From positions 2,201,249-2,265,248 of the forward strand of contig CP046522.1 in the NCBI GenBank assembly GCA_009738435.1: a stretch of 64,000 nucleotides of DNA, written 5' to 3'. A model generated the notes under the pieces. That model saw only the letters and a list, made by a program, of their open reading frames with translations. It had not been told where the DNA came from and ran no database searches. The stretch's first letter is position 1; the number at the start of each line of letters is the position of its first letter. Shown in pieces: positions 7,927 to 16,985 of the stretch. This DNA comes from Clostridium bovifaecis (GTDB lineage Bacteria; Bacillota; Clostridia; Clostridiales; Clostridiaceae). A program made the position numbers and the translations under genes.

Positions 7927-10518
7927 TTAGTTTATATCCGTTTCCTTTATAAATTTTATTAAAAATATATGTATAAGTAAAAATACAATTATAACTTTTA
8001 AATCCCATAATAATTTGTTTAAATTCATTAAGTAATCAGAATAACTTATTTTAAAGAAAACTCCGTAAAAAATTACATTTAAAACCATAATTAAGCTAGA
8101 CATCTTATTTTTTATAACATCTTTTAGTTTCACAAAGTAGAAAGAAAACATAATAGGGCTTATATTTAGAATTGTAAATATGATGATATTTCCTGTGAAC
8201 ATTCCTTTTTTCCCTTGAATAATAAGCCCTATTACTGATAGCGCAGTCACACATATTATATATAAAATTATACCAGAATTAAATTTATTAAATATTCTTT
8301 TATCTATATAGCTTGCTTCATAACTATTTCCTTCAATGTTTTCGTTTTGAGTATATATAAGTAAAGAACATAATACTAGTGGCATAAAATTAATCCATAA
8401 TATTTCCCCAAATCCTATAGAGGCTTGTTTAAAAAAGATATTAACCATAATAATCGAAAAAAATTCTATAAATGCTATGACTAAATTAAATAGTATTATA
8501 TCTCTTATGCTTCTTGTTAATTTTCTACTGGTATCTATCAATGATAAAAGTTTCCCAAAATCCTTATCTTCTATAAATACGTCTCCAAGATTTTTTGTTA
8601 TTTGGGTACACTCTTTTCCTGTAGCTATTCCTACCTTTGCAGCTCTAAAGCTTGGCAAATCCGTAAATTTATTTCCTGTAACTGCAATATTATATCCTAA
8701 TTTTTCAAACTCACTACATGCTTTCCATTTATTCTTTGAAGATATTTTTGAATAGATTCCAACTCTTTCAACCATTTTTTCTAATTCGTTATCTTCCATA
8801 TTATCAATTTCAACACCTGACAATGCTACATCATTTTTATTTAGTATACCTAACTTCTTTCCAACTGAATTTGCTGCAATTTTATTATCATCAGTAATAA
8901 CTACTGGTTTTACGGCTAACCTTTTACAATATTCTATACATTCTACTGAATTTTCCTTTAAAGGATTATCAAAACCCATAAGTCCTACAAAAACCAAGTT
9001 ACTTTCTATATTTTCATTTATGCTTGGCTGATAGCCAAAGTTTCTATAAGCAAAACCTACCACATATAACGAATCCTCAGATAAAGCTAAATCTGCATCC
9101 CTTATATCTATTATGTCCTTAGGAGTAATCTCTACCTCCATGCCATTTTTCATTATATGAGTACATCTCTCTAATAATTTATCAACAGCACCTATAACAT
9201 TTGCTCTATATTTATCTTCTATTCTATTTAAAGTTGTTTTTACTCTTTTATCCCAATCCTCAGGAACCTGAAAAACCCTTTCTTGCTCTCTTTCCAGTAT
9301 CCTCTTATGTAAAGAGTTTTCTTTTCCATATTCTATAATAGCTCTTTCTATAACCTCTCCCTTGTCTATTTTTCCTGCATCATTCACCTTAGCATCATTG
9401 CAGAGAAGTCCTATATTTATCATTCTATCTATATTATCTTTGCTTTCTTCTAAGCTTTCTGAGTTTATTTCCATTATTTCCCCATCCGAAAAAAGCTTCT
9501 TTACAAACATATTTTCTTCAGTTAAAGTTCCTACTTTATTTACAAACACTACATTAGTCTGAGCCAGCATTTGCATAGAAGATAGTTCCCCTATTTCAAT
9601 GGTAGATTCTTTCATCTTCTTTCTAACTATTAAAGAAATTAAGGCTACAATAATCATAATGTGCATAGGCACTAAGCTCAAATAAATTGTAGATACTAAC
9701 TCCATAAACTCTGCAAGATTTATCTTTGCATAAATAGCATATATGCCAATTAATACTATCGAAAATGTAAAAACTTTCGACATTAAATTAGTAATGTCAG
9801 AAATGCTTTCTTCTAGTAAGCTTTTCTCATGATTTTCCTCTAATAAATCCTTAGTTATCTTACCTATTTCAGTATTTTCTCCTACCTCAACCACTATGCC
9901 CTTGGCGCTTCCTTCTATAACAAAAGAAGATTTGAAGAGTATGTTTTTCATATCACTTGGAAGCAGTTCTTTATCTTCTATCTTTGTTTCATACTTTTCT
10001 ACTAATTTAATATCTCCACTAATAGCCGATTCTTTAACTTTCAATTCTTCGCATTCTATTATTCTCAAATCTGCAGGTACTATATCCCCTTTTTCTACGC
10101 ACACAATATCTCCTACCACTAGTTCTTCTGGCTTAAGGTTAAGCAATTTGCCTTCCCTTACTACATCAGCCTTTTGTGGAGTAATACTTCTAAGATTATT
10201 TAATCTATTTTCATTTTTATAATCTTTAATAGCATACAACAACATAGAAAAAAGAGTTGTACAACATAAAAAGGCAGCAGATTTCCAATTATACGTATAG
10301 AATAAAAATATAGTTATTAGTATTCCTAAAATACAGTAAAGCTTAGACATATGTTTTAAAAATAAAATAATAAAACTCTTATTTTTCAAATTCAAAGTTT
10401 TATTATCTCCAAAATTTTTTCTATTCTGTTTCACTCTATCTTCTGTAAGCCCATATTTAAAATCGCTTTCTAGTTCTCTTACAACCTCATTCCAACTGCT
10501 ATTATACCAAGCTCTCAT
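7927..10518 (-). CDS. P-type ATPase homologue with degenerate catalytic motifs (probable pseudoenzyme)
   Basis: The 863-residue protein keeps the cation P-type ATPase architecture: an N-terminal segment, paired membrane helices, an actuator domain, P/N domains and six C-terminal membrane segments. The catalytic residues are changed. DKTGTLT reads NKVGTLT (327–333), so the phosphorylated Asp is Asn. TGES reads SGDI (167–170). The M4 PEGLP region reads VPMHI. TGDN reads TDDN (542–545). TGDGVND reads TGNKFTD (614–620), and KGA reads IGA. The frame is otherwise open over its full length, so the protein is probably made. It is unlikely to pump ions; a structural or regulatory role is inferred. It lies between comEC and a small gene next to comEA. 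Start: ATG after GATGGGG. Confidence 0.9.
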   Translation of the reverse strand: MRAWYNSSWNEVVRELESDFKYGLTEDRVKQNRKNFGDNKTLNLKNKSFIILFLKHMSKLYCILGILITIFLFYTYNWKSAAFLCCTTLFSMLLYAIKDYKNENRLNNLRSITPQKADVVREGKLLNLKPEELVVGDIVCVEKGDIVPADLRIIECEELKVKESAISGDIKLVEKYETKIEDKELLPSDMKNILFKSSFVIEGSAKGIVVEVGENTEIGKITKDLLEENHEKSLLEESISDITNLMSKVFTFSIVLIGIYAIYAKINLAEFMELVSTIYLSLVPMHIMIIVALISLIVRKKMKESTIEIGELSSMQMLAQTNVVFVNKVGTLTEENMFVKKLFSDGEIMEINSESLEESKDNIDRMINIGLLCNDAKVNDAGKIDKGEVIERAIIEYGKENSLHKRILEREQERVFQVPEDWDKRVKTTLNRIEDKYRANVIGAVDKLLERCTHIMKNGMEVEITPKDIIDIRDADLALSEDSLYVVGFAYRNFGYQPSINENIESNLVFVGLMGFDNPLKENSVECIEYCKRLAVKPVVITDDNKIAANSVGKKLGILNKNDVALSGVEIDNMEDNELEKMVERVGIYSKISSKNKWKACSEFEKLGYNIAVTGNKFTDLPSFRAAKVGIATGKECTQITKNLGDVFIEDKDFGKLLSLIDTSRKLTRSIRDIILFNLVIAFIEFFSIIMVNIFFKQASIGFGEILWINFMPLVLCSLLIYTQNENIEGNSYEASYIDKRIFNKFNSGIILYIICVTALSVIGLIIQGKKGMFTGNIIIFTILNISPIMFSFYFVKLKDVIKNKMSSLIMVLNVIFYGVFFKISYSDYLMNLNKLLWDLKVIIVFLLIHIFLIKFIKETDIN

Positions 10519-10630
10519 AAACCTACCCCATCTTTACATATATTAAAATATATACTCCTAAACTAATAGTCGTATAATCGTAAAAAGACTTTAACTTTAT
10601 TGAATCACTGCCTTTTCTGTATAAAATATT

Positions 10631-10655
10631 AGTGAGTCCTTTAATGGACTCACTT
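10631..10655 (-). terminator. Terminator behind the small gene at 10664
   Basis: AGTGAGTCC … GGACTCACT forms a 9-bp stem, followed on the minus strand by an AT-rich stretch. Confidence 0.7.
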
Positions 10656-10663
10656 CCTATTGA

Positions 10664-10906
10664 TTATTTTTTATCTTCAAAATAATTTGAGAAGAAATAA
10701 TTTTTTTCTCCATTATCATCTTCAATTAGGTATAAAATAACACCATTAACTGAAGGCTTAATCTCATATTGAGCAGGCATTTTTACGCTTAATAAATCAT
10801 ATTCTTTACCTTTAGTCAAATTAACTACTACCCCAGTTTGCTCCTGAGTATTTCTCCTAAAGATAACTTTCTTTATTGGCTTATCAATTTGTATTATTTC
10901 TTCCAT
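10664..10906 (-). CDS. Hypothetical protein (80 aa)
   Basis: No family is recognised. It is a small, soluble protein beginning MEEIIQIDKPIKKV, with alternating hydrophobic residues that suggest a beta-rich fold. The ATG at 10906 is preferred because GGGG lies before it at workable distance. An in-frame ATG at 10951 would add 15 residues and cannot be excluded. It lies between comEA and the degenerate P-type ATPase on the same strand, and its own terminator separates it from the latter. Confidence 0.6.
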   Translation of the reverse strand: MEEIIQIDKPIKKVIFRRNTQEQTGVVVNLTKGKEYDLLSVKMPAQYEIKPSVNGVILYLIEDDNGEKNYFFSNYFEDKK

Positions 10907-10990
10907 ATAATCCACTACCCCTTCTGTTTGTTTATGTCTAAAGCTTAACATAAATAGTATTATAGCATTTTTATAGATTTAATTCAAAAC

Positions 10991-11665
10991 TTATCTTACT
11001 TCAATTTTATCTTTAAATTTATCTAAAGTCTTTTCTCCTATTCTATCTATCTTTGTTAAATCCTCTATGGAATTAAATACTCCATTTTTTTCTCTGTAAT
11101 CTACTATTTTTTCTGCTGTAACATCTCCTATTCCTGGAAGAGTGATTAATTCTTCTTTGCTTGCAGTATTTATATTTATTTTTCCACTACTTAAATTTGA
11201 GTTTATAGAGCTTTCATTCCTATTACCCTCATTATTAACATAAGGTGAAGGTGTTCGCTCCTTTTCATCCTTATTATAAATAATTATGCAATCTTCATCC
11301 TTTAGTTTCATAGAACAATTTATGCTTAATTCGTCTGCTTTTGCTGTAAAACCTCCCGCTTTTTTTACCAAATCATATACTCTGCTACCATAATCCATAG
11401 TATACACATTTGGATTTTTAACTTCTCCCTTGATTTCAACAATAATATTCTTAAACTCCTCCTTAGCATTACTATTTTTTTCAACACCATTTGATTTATC
11501 TACAATTATGGAGTCCTTATATTGATTTTGCGAGCTGCTATTTTTTATAAATATATCATCATTATTATAAGCTTTTGGCTTAGATAAAATGTATCCTACT
11601 ACTAAAAATATAGTACATATTACTACCATTATTATTGAACCTATTATTTTCTCCTTCTTTTCCAT
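10991..11665 (-). CDS. comEA: ComEA-type DNA receptor for competence
   Basis: ComEA binds double-stranded DNA outside the membrane during transformation. The 224-residue protein has one N-terminal membrane segment (about residues 9–27), an SLBB domain (about 72–130) and a C-terminal helix-hairpin-helix region with INTASKEELITLPGIGD and KNGVFNSIEDLTKI. The start ATG follows GGAGG. It is near comEC but separated from it by two other genes, unlike the compact Bacillus comE operon. Confidence 0.92.
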   Translation of the reverse strand: MEKKEKIIGSIIMVVICTIFLVVGYILSKPKAYNNDDIFIKNSSSQNQYKDSIIVDKSNGVEKNSNAKEEFKNIIVEIKGEVKNPNVYTMDYGSRVYDLVKKAGGFTAKADELSINCSMKLKDEDCIIIYNKDEKERTPSPYVNNEGNRNESSINSNLSSGKININTASKEELITLPGIGDVTAEKIVDYREKNGVFNSIEDLTKIDRIGEKTLDKFKDKIEVR

Positions 11666-11816
11666 GAGCTATCCTCCATAGTTTTAAAGTTTTTATATAT
11701 TTTTGCCATTAACAAAAAATTCATAACAATAAATTAAAAACCATTTGTAGATAAATAACTTTGATATAATTAAATTTTTTTGATATACTATTCATATAAA
11801 ATTTAGGAGGTAAGTA

Positions 11817-13106
11817 ATGCGTAGAATAATAACATTTATGCTTATATTTATGTTAACGTTATCCTTTACAGTCTATGAGACCAAAGCACAAAGCTCCCCC
11901 CCTAAGATATCAGCTGACGGTGTTGTATTAATGGATGCGAGTACAGGAGAAATTTTATATTCTAAAAATATGGACACACAATACCCTCCAGCCTCTACTA
12001 CTAAGATCATGACTGCCCTATTAACGCTTGAGAATACTAATCTAGATGATGTTGTTACTGTTGGAAAAAATCCTCCCTCTATAGATGGCAGCAAGGTATA
12101 CTTATTTGAGGGTGAAAAACTGACAGTAAGAGATTTATTGCATGCTTTACTTTTACAATCTGCTAACGACGCTGCTCTAACTCTTGCAGAGCATATATCA
12201 GGGTCTAATGAAGAATTTGCAAAACTCATGAATAAAAGAGCTGCAGAACTAGGATGTGTTAATACTAACTTTGTTAACCCTAGCGGTCTATACGATGATA
12301 AACACAGAACTACTTCTAGAGACCTAGCTTTGATTCTAAAAGAATTAAGCAAGCACCTAGAATTTATAAATATAGCTACTACTTCAATGTACTATATACA
12401 GCCTACAAATAAGAGCAAAGAAAAGAGACCTCTTTGGAATGAAAATAGATTGGTTCAAAAAAATTCAAGCTATTATTACGAAGGTTGTGAAGCTGGGAAA
12501 ACTGGATATACTGTTCAGTCAAAGCATTCCTTTGTAGCCATGGCCTCTCGTAATGGGCAGAAACTAATAGCAGTTCTTCTTCATGATGAGAAGAAAACTT
12601 ATTGGTCTGATGTTAGAAAATTATTCGATTATGGTTTTGAAAACTTCTCCATGTCCACCTTTTACTCTAAGGGAGACAGCGTTGGAGAACATATAATCAA
12701 AGAAGGGTTAAAGGTTCCTCTTTTAGCCGCTGAAGATTTTTACTATGTTAAAAGTAAGGATTCTACAGAAGTTCCCGAGCTAAAAATAATTTCTAAGGAT
12801 TTGAGTACAACTTCTTTTAATAGAGGAGAAAATATATTGACAGCAGAAGTTCTTTATAAGGGGAAATCTATAGGAGTGCTAAATCTAGCTAGCGCTGTTG
12901 ACTACACCTATAAAAATCCTATTGCATCTCTAAAAAACACCAATAACTCTACAGACCTGTTAAAGCTTTCACTTTACATAGCAGCTTTCTTTATATTGCT
13001 TATAACGCTGCTTAGAGCAAGAAAAAAATTAAAGCAAAGGAAAAAGCAAAAACAAAATAAAATAATCAAGGATATTTATATGTCAAAATATAAAAATAAT
13101 AGATAA
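11817..13106 (+). CDS. D-alanyl-D-alanine carboxypeptidase (penicillin-binding protein, DacF/DacA type)
   Basis: This secreted serine peptidase trims the terminal D-Ala from peptidoglycan stem peptides. A signal sequence spans about residues 1–24. The catalytic motifs are STTK (60–63), SAN (115–117) and KTG (228–230). A C-terminal beta domain (about 275–370) is followed by a hydrophobic anchor (about 386–400) and a very basic tail. The length (429) fits the S11 family. Start: ATG after AGGAGGT. It is transcribed away from comEA, so promoters for both lie in 11666–11816. Confidence 0.95.
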   Translation: MRRIITFMLIFMLTLSFTVYETKAQSSPPKISADGVVLMDASTGEILYSKNMDTQYPPASTTKIMTALLTLENTNLDDVVTVGKNPPSIDGSKVYLFEGEKLTVRDLLHALLLQSANDAALTLAEHISGSNEEFAKLMNKRAAELGCVNTNFVNPSGLYDDKHRTTSRDLALILKELSKHLEFINIATTSMYYIQPTNKSKEKRPLWNENRLVQKNSSYYYEGCEAGKTGYTVQSKHSFVAMASRNGQKLIAVLLHDEKKTYWSDVRKLFDYGFENFSMSTFYSKGDSVGEHIIKEGLKVPLLAAEDFYYVKSKDSTEVPELKIISKDLSTTSFNRGENILTAEVLYKGKSIGVLNLASAVDYTYKNPIASLKNTNNSTDLLKLSLYIAAFFILLITLLRARKKLKQRKKQKQNKIIKDIYMSKYKNNR

Positions 13107-13116
13107 TTCTCTAATA

Positions 13117-13159
13117 ATAAAAAAAGATGATGCTTCATAAGTTAAGCACCATCTTTTTT
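13117..13159. terminator. Bidirectional terminator between the carboxypeptidase gene and rluD
   Basis: AAAAAAGATG(AT)GCTT and AAGCACCATCTTTTTT form a stem with an A-run on one side and a T-run on the other, between convergent genes. Confidence 0.85.
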
Positions 13160-13161
13160 AT

Positions 13162-14070
13162 CTATCTTTTTTCCAACTTAAAAATCAAGTTTTTCATATC
13201 AAAAGGAAGTTCGCTTTCTAGTTTTAATATTCTTCTATCCTTAGGATGAGGAAATTCTAATCTATATGCATGAAGGGCCTGTCTTTCTATGTATTCATTT
13301 TCTTCTTCTCCATACAGTGCATCTCCAAAAATAGGATGCCCTGTGCTGCTTAAATGTACTCTGATTTGGTGAGTTCTTCCTGTCTCAAGAGTTAACTTTA
13401 CCAGGTCAGCATCTTCATAGCTTTTAATAACTTCAAATCTCGTAACACTTCTTTGGCCTCTTTCATCTATAATTCGCTTTATAGTTCCCTCTCCTACTCT
13501 ATATATAGGCTTATCTATTACGCCCTCTTTTTCTTTTATGTTTCCATGAACTATAGCTAAATAGCTTTTAACAAATTCATCCTTTTGCATGTCTCTAGCA
13601 AGAGCCATATGGCTAAAAGCATTTTTCGCTACTATTATAAGTCCTGAGGTATCCATATCTAGCCTATTTACTAATCTAACTATACTATTCTCCTTTTTTT
13701 CTTTGAAATAGTATAGCAATCCATTGGATAAAGTCCCATTTAGATGTCTTTTAGTAGGGTGTACTACCATTCCTTTAGGTTTATTTAACACTATAATATC
13801 CTGGTCTTCGTATACAATATCTAAATCCATCTTTTCTGGAATTATATCTTGCTCTTCCTCTTTATTAACCTGTACCTCTATAATATCTTCGGACTTTAAT
13901 TTATAAGATAAGGTTACTTCTTTATTGTTTACTTTTATTCTTCTGTCTTTTGCTGCTTTTTTTATAAATCTGCTTGAAAGCTCAGCATTATACCTTAGAT
14001 ACTCACCGAGCTTCAATTCTTCTTCTTCAAGTTTAACCTTTAGTTTTAATACGTTTTCATTGTTATTCAA
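13162..14070 (-). CDS. RluD-family 23S rRNA pseudouridine synthase
   Basis: The protein isomerises uridines in 23S rRNA. The 302 residues hold an N-terminal S4 RNA-binding domain (about 17–75) and the synthase domain with NRLDMDTSG (catalytic D138), LETGRTHQIRVHL and GDALYG. The reading frame opens with a TTG that overlaps the last codons of ridA, so the two are probably translationally coupled. There is no in-frame ATG nearby, which supports this start. Which uridines it modifies cannot be told from the sequence. Confidence 0.92.
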   Translation of the reverse strand: MNNNENVLKLKVKLEEEELKLGEYLRYNAELSSRFIKKAAKDRRIKVNNKEVTLSYKLKSEDIIEVQVNKEEEQDIIPEKMDLDIVYEDQDIIVLNKPKGMVVHPTKRHLNGTLSNGLLYYFKEKKENSIVRLVNRLDMDTSGLIIVAKNAFSHMALARDMQKDEFVKSYLAIVHGNIKEKEGVIDKPIYRVGEGTIKRIIDERGQRSVTRFEVIKSYEDADLVKLTLETGRTHQIRVHLSSTGHPIFGDALYGEEENEYIERQALHAYRLEFPHPKDRRILKLESELPFDMKNLIFKLEKR

Positions 14071-14446
14071 CAGATGCTATAACCTCAATCTCTAACAATG
14101 CATCTTTTGGAAGCTTTCCAACTTGGAAACATGATCTTGCTGGTTGCTCCTCTGCAAAGTATCTTCCATAAACTTCATTTACCTTACCAAAATCGTTTAT
14201 ATCTTTTAGAAGTACAGTTGTTTTTACTACCTTGTCGAAGCTAGTTCCAGCCTCTTCTAAAATTGCTTTTAGATTTAGCATTACTCTTTCTGCTGCTTTT
14301 TCTATATCATCACTGATTAATTCTCCACTTTGAGGGTCTAAAGGAATTTGACCTGAAGTAAATAGAAGATTACCAATTTTAACTCCTTGTGAATAAGGTC
14401 CTATTGCTGATGGTGCATTTGTTGTGTTGATTATTTGTTTTTTCAT
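14063..14446 (-). CDS. ridA: RidA (YjgF/YER057c/UK114) enamine/imine deaminase
   Basis: RidA hydrolyses reactive enamine/imine intermediates released by PLP enzymes such as threonine dehydratase. At 127 residues it has the family length, with NAPSAIGPYSQ near the start, the Arg of PARSCFQV (about residue 107) that contacts the substrate carboxylate, and LPKDALLEIEVIA at the end. Start: ATG after AAGGAGG. The 3' end overlaps the start of rluD by 8 nt. Confidence 0.95.
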   Translation of the reverse strand: MKKQIINTTNAPSAIGPYSQGVKIGNLLFTSGQIPLDPQSGELISDDIEKAAERVMLNLKAILEEAGTSFDKVVKTTVLLKDINDFGKVNEVYGRYFAEEQPARSCFQVGKLPKDALLEIEVIASVE

Positions 14447-14458
14447 TTTTTGTCCTCC

Positions 14459-15721
14459 TTATTGTATAACTTTATTGTTTTTGCCTAATATAACTATTAT
14501 ATCAAACTTTTCATCATTTTTCTCTATATTTTTTATATTATTTATTTTAAAATCCTGTTTAATGTATTTCACTTGTTTATTATTAAAATTTTTACTTAAA
14601 AATATTCTTGTATCCTCAGAATATTCGGTGTTTCCTACCGAAATGTTATTATACCCTTTTTCTCTAAGGTATTCTCTATACCTTGCTGCAAGACCAGTCT
14701 TGTCAGTTCCATTTAGCACCTGTATATTTAATTTGCTTTTATCAATATTAACTTTATTATCCACCGTTACATTATTAATTTTGCTTAGTAATTCTTTATT
14801 TTTATTTTTATCATAAACGAAATATGAAATGCCACCAATGTACTTAGTATGCCCCTTTAGTGTTTCTATATTTACATCCCCTGATCTTATAAAGGCATAT
14901 CCATATTTTATTATCTCATCCCCAGACATATTTGTTTCAGCATACTTGGGCAATGTCATGAAAATACTTGGTATCCTTGGTATTATCTTAGGGCTTTTTA
15001 ATTTGTCCATTACTTTTGAAATAAAAGCATGTTGATTTTCTATTCTTCCCAAGTCTCCTTCTGCAAGACCAGTCCCATTATTATTTTTTCTCCATCTAAA
15101 AAATTCTTCTGCTTTTTTTCCATCTAAATGAACAGTTTCTCCCTTTTTAAAATGTATATGTAAATCTTGAGCAGAATCATCATAATCCATGTTGTTTTCT
15201 ATTTGGATATCAACCCCTCCAATTGAGTCGATAATCTCCCTAAATCCCTCATAGTTTACTTTACCATAGTAATTAATATCTATATCCAAAAGCTTTTCTA
15301 CAGCATCAACAGCATATCTGACTCCACCTATAGCATGAGCTGCATTAATTTTTGTGTTTTTTTTATTAACTTTTATCAAAGTGTCTCTCGGAATTGAAAC
15401 TATGCTTACAGCTTTACTAAGCTTATCGTAGTGAATTACCATCATAGTATCTGTTCTTTTAGGGTCTCTTTCACTTTCAGCTCCTGCAGTGCCTATGTCT
15501 ACACCTAAAGCTAATATATTTATTGATTCTTTATTGTCCTCTGCTCCATTTTGATTTTCATTGCCAATATTCTCTATATTATTCTCCTGTAGTTCCGCAT
15601 TTTCACTTAGTCTTGAAAGGCCTATATAAAAATATACTCCCGAAGCAATAACTACACCTATGATTATAGCCACTATAGTCATTACACTTTTTACAAATAT
15701 GCTTTTTTTCTTTTTACCCAT
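14459..15721 (-). CDS. LytR-CpsA-Psr (LCP) family cell-wall glycopolymer ligase
   Basis: LCP proteins transfer undecaprenyl-linked glycopolymers onto peptidoglycan outside the membrane. The 420-residue protein has a basic N-terminus, one membrane helix (about residues 12–33), an acidic linker and an LCP domain with TDTMMVIHYD, VSIPRDTLIKV, NAAHAIGGVRYAVDAVEKLL and FRWRKN (Arg/Asp residues that bind the lipid pyrophosphate). A C-terminal LytR_C-type domain (about 325–420) contains IQVLNGTDKTGLAARYREYL. Start: ATG after AGGTGG. It follows yqeK closely on the same strand. Confidence 0.93.
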   Translation of the reverse strand: MGKKKKSIFVKSVMTIVAIIIGVVIASGVYFYIGLSRLSENAELQENNIENIGNENQNGAEDNKESINILALGVDIGTAGAESERDPKRTDTMMVIHYDKLSKAVSIVSIPRDTLIKVNKKNTKINAAHAIGGVRYAVDAVEKLLDIDINYYGKVNYEGFREIIDSIGGVDIQIENNMDYDDSAQDLHIHFKKGETVHLDGKKAEEFFRWRKNNNGTGLAEGDLGRIENQHAFISKVMDKLKSPKIIPRIPSIFMTLPKYAETNMSGDEIIKYGYAFIRSGDVNIETLKGHTKYIGGISYFVYDKNKNKELLSKINNVTVDNKVNIDKSKLNIQVLNGTDKTGLAARYREYLREKGYNNISVGNTEYSEDTRIFLSKNFNNKQVKYIKQDFKINNIKNIEKNDEKFDIIVILGKNNKVIQ

Positions 15722-15732
15722 TCTTTTTCCAC

Positions 15733-16299
15733 CTATCTAGTATATAACATATAATTTCTAGCCTCTATGGTATCATTGTGTAAAAGCTGATTCCTATCCA
15801 CTATGTATTTTATAGTATTATTAAAAGATAGCATAAGAGCTTTATCTAAGTTCTCATAATAGGCGATTCTTCTCATCTCGTCAACCCCTGGAAAATCTCT
15901 TAGAGGTTCTATATAATCTGCTATATATATCTTTTCAAGTAGGCTCATATTTTTTCTTCCCGTGGTGTGGTAGGCTATTGCATTTAGTATATTTTCATCA
16001 CTTATTCCCATAGTATATTTAGCTATATACGCACCTACATGACCATGCAAAATATTTGGTGCGTTTCTAGAAACTTCATCTATATTATGCCCATATTTTT
16101 CAGAAATATTTATCATTTCTTCATCACTTATACATTTTGCACAATCATGCATAAGGGCTGCCATTTTTGCCTTTTCTACATCCTCCCCATATATTTTTGC
16201 AAGCTTTATAGCTGTATCTCTTACACTAAGACTATGATCAAATCTTTCCTTTTTTAAATTTTCTTTTAGATATTCAATGATCTTTTCTTCTGTCCACAC
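15733..16299 (-). CDS. yqeK: YqeK, symmetrical Ap4A hydrolase (HD domain)
   Basis: YqeK proteins cleave diadenosine tetraphosphate to ADP. The 188 residues show HD-domain metal ligands in RFDHSLSVRDTA and MHDCAKC, plus HGHVGAYIA and ADYIEPLRDFPGV, characteristic of this family. Translation starts at a GTG 7 nt after GGAGG. It sits between nadD and the LCP gene, the usual clostridial order. Confidence 0.93.
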   Translation of the reverse strand: MWTEEKIIEYLKENLKKERFDHSLSVRDTAIKLAKIYGEDVEKAKMAALMHDCAKCISDEEMINISEKYGHNIDEVSRNAPNILHGHVGAYIAKYTMGISDENILNAIAYHTTGRKNMSLLEKIYIADYIEPLRDFPGVDEMRRIAYYENLDKALMLSFNNTIKYIVDRNQLLHNDTIEARNYMLYTR

Positions 16300-16310
16300 A
16301 ATATTTCCTC

Positions 16311-16913
16311 CTATTTATATATATTCATTTCCTTTAAGACTTTATTTAGACCTTCCGGAACTAGGTAGCTTATGCTTTTTCCTTCTCTAAGCTTATTTCT
16401 TATGGTAGTAGATGAAATCTCTAGTATAGGAATATCTAAAAAAAGTATCTCCTTATTAAGTTTAGCCTCTACTAAGCTCTTTTGATTTAGAATTTCTTTT
16501 TTTCCATAACCACTTCTATTAAAAACCACAAACTTACAAGAATTAAAAATCCTATCTATGTTTTTCCAAGTATAGATGTCCATAAGGCAATCTGCTCCTG
16601 TTATAAAGTACCATTGAGTATCAGGTTCCAGTTCTTTAAAGTATTCTAATGTCTCATAAGTGTAGCTTAAGCTTTTTTTATTTATCTCGTAGTCGCTTAC
16701 TTTAAATCTTCTTTCATTCTCTATTACTTTCGTTACTAAATCATATCTGATTTTCCCGTCAGTTACTGCCTTGCTAGTCTTATGAGGAGGATTACCAGAG
16801 GGAATAAAGATAATTTCATCTAATTCCAAATTATACAATGCTTCATAGGCTACATGTAAATGTCCATTGTGAATCGGGTCAAAGGTTCCTCCAAAAATTC
16901 CTTTCTTCTTCAT
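16311..16913 (-). CDS. nadD: Nicotinate-nucleotide adenylyltransferase
   Basis: NadD makes nicotinic acid adenine dinucleotide from NaMN and ATP in NAD synthesis. The motif GGTFDPIHNGHL (residues 8–19) holds the nucleotidyltransferase HxGH-like signature, and ISSTTIRNKL near the end matches the ISSTxIR motif. The ATG at 16913 is chosen because GGAGG lies 7 nt before it; the frame stays open for 18 more codons upstream without a better site. It is 200 residues, the normal length, and lies just upstream of yqeK. Confidence 0.96.
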   Translation of the reverse strand: MKKKGIFGGTFDPIHNGHLHVAYEALYNLELDEIIFIPSGNPPHKTSKAVTDGKIRYDLVTKVIENERRFKVSDYEINKKSLSYTYETLEYFKELEPDTQWYFITGADCLMDIYTWKNIDRIFNSCKFVVFNRSGYGKKEILNQKSLVEAKLNKEILFLDIPILEISSTTIRNKLREGKSISYLVPEGLNKVLKEMNIYK

Positions 16914-16985
16914 AAAATACCTCCTATCAACAAAAGTATAACACAAAAAACAAAAATTTAAAGGCAAGGAGCACTTTTTCTGTAA

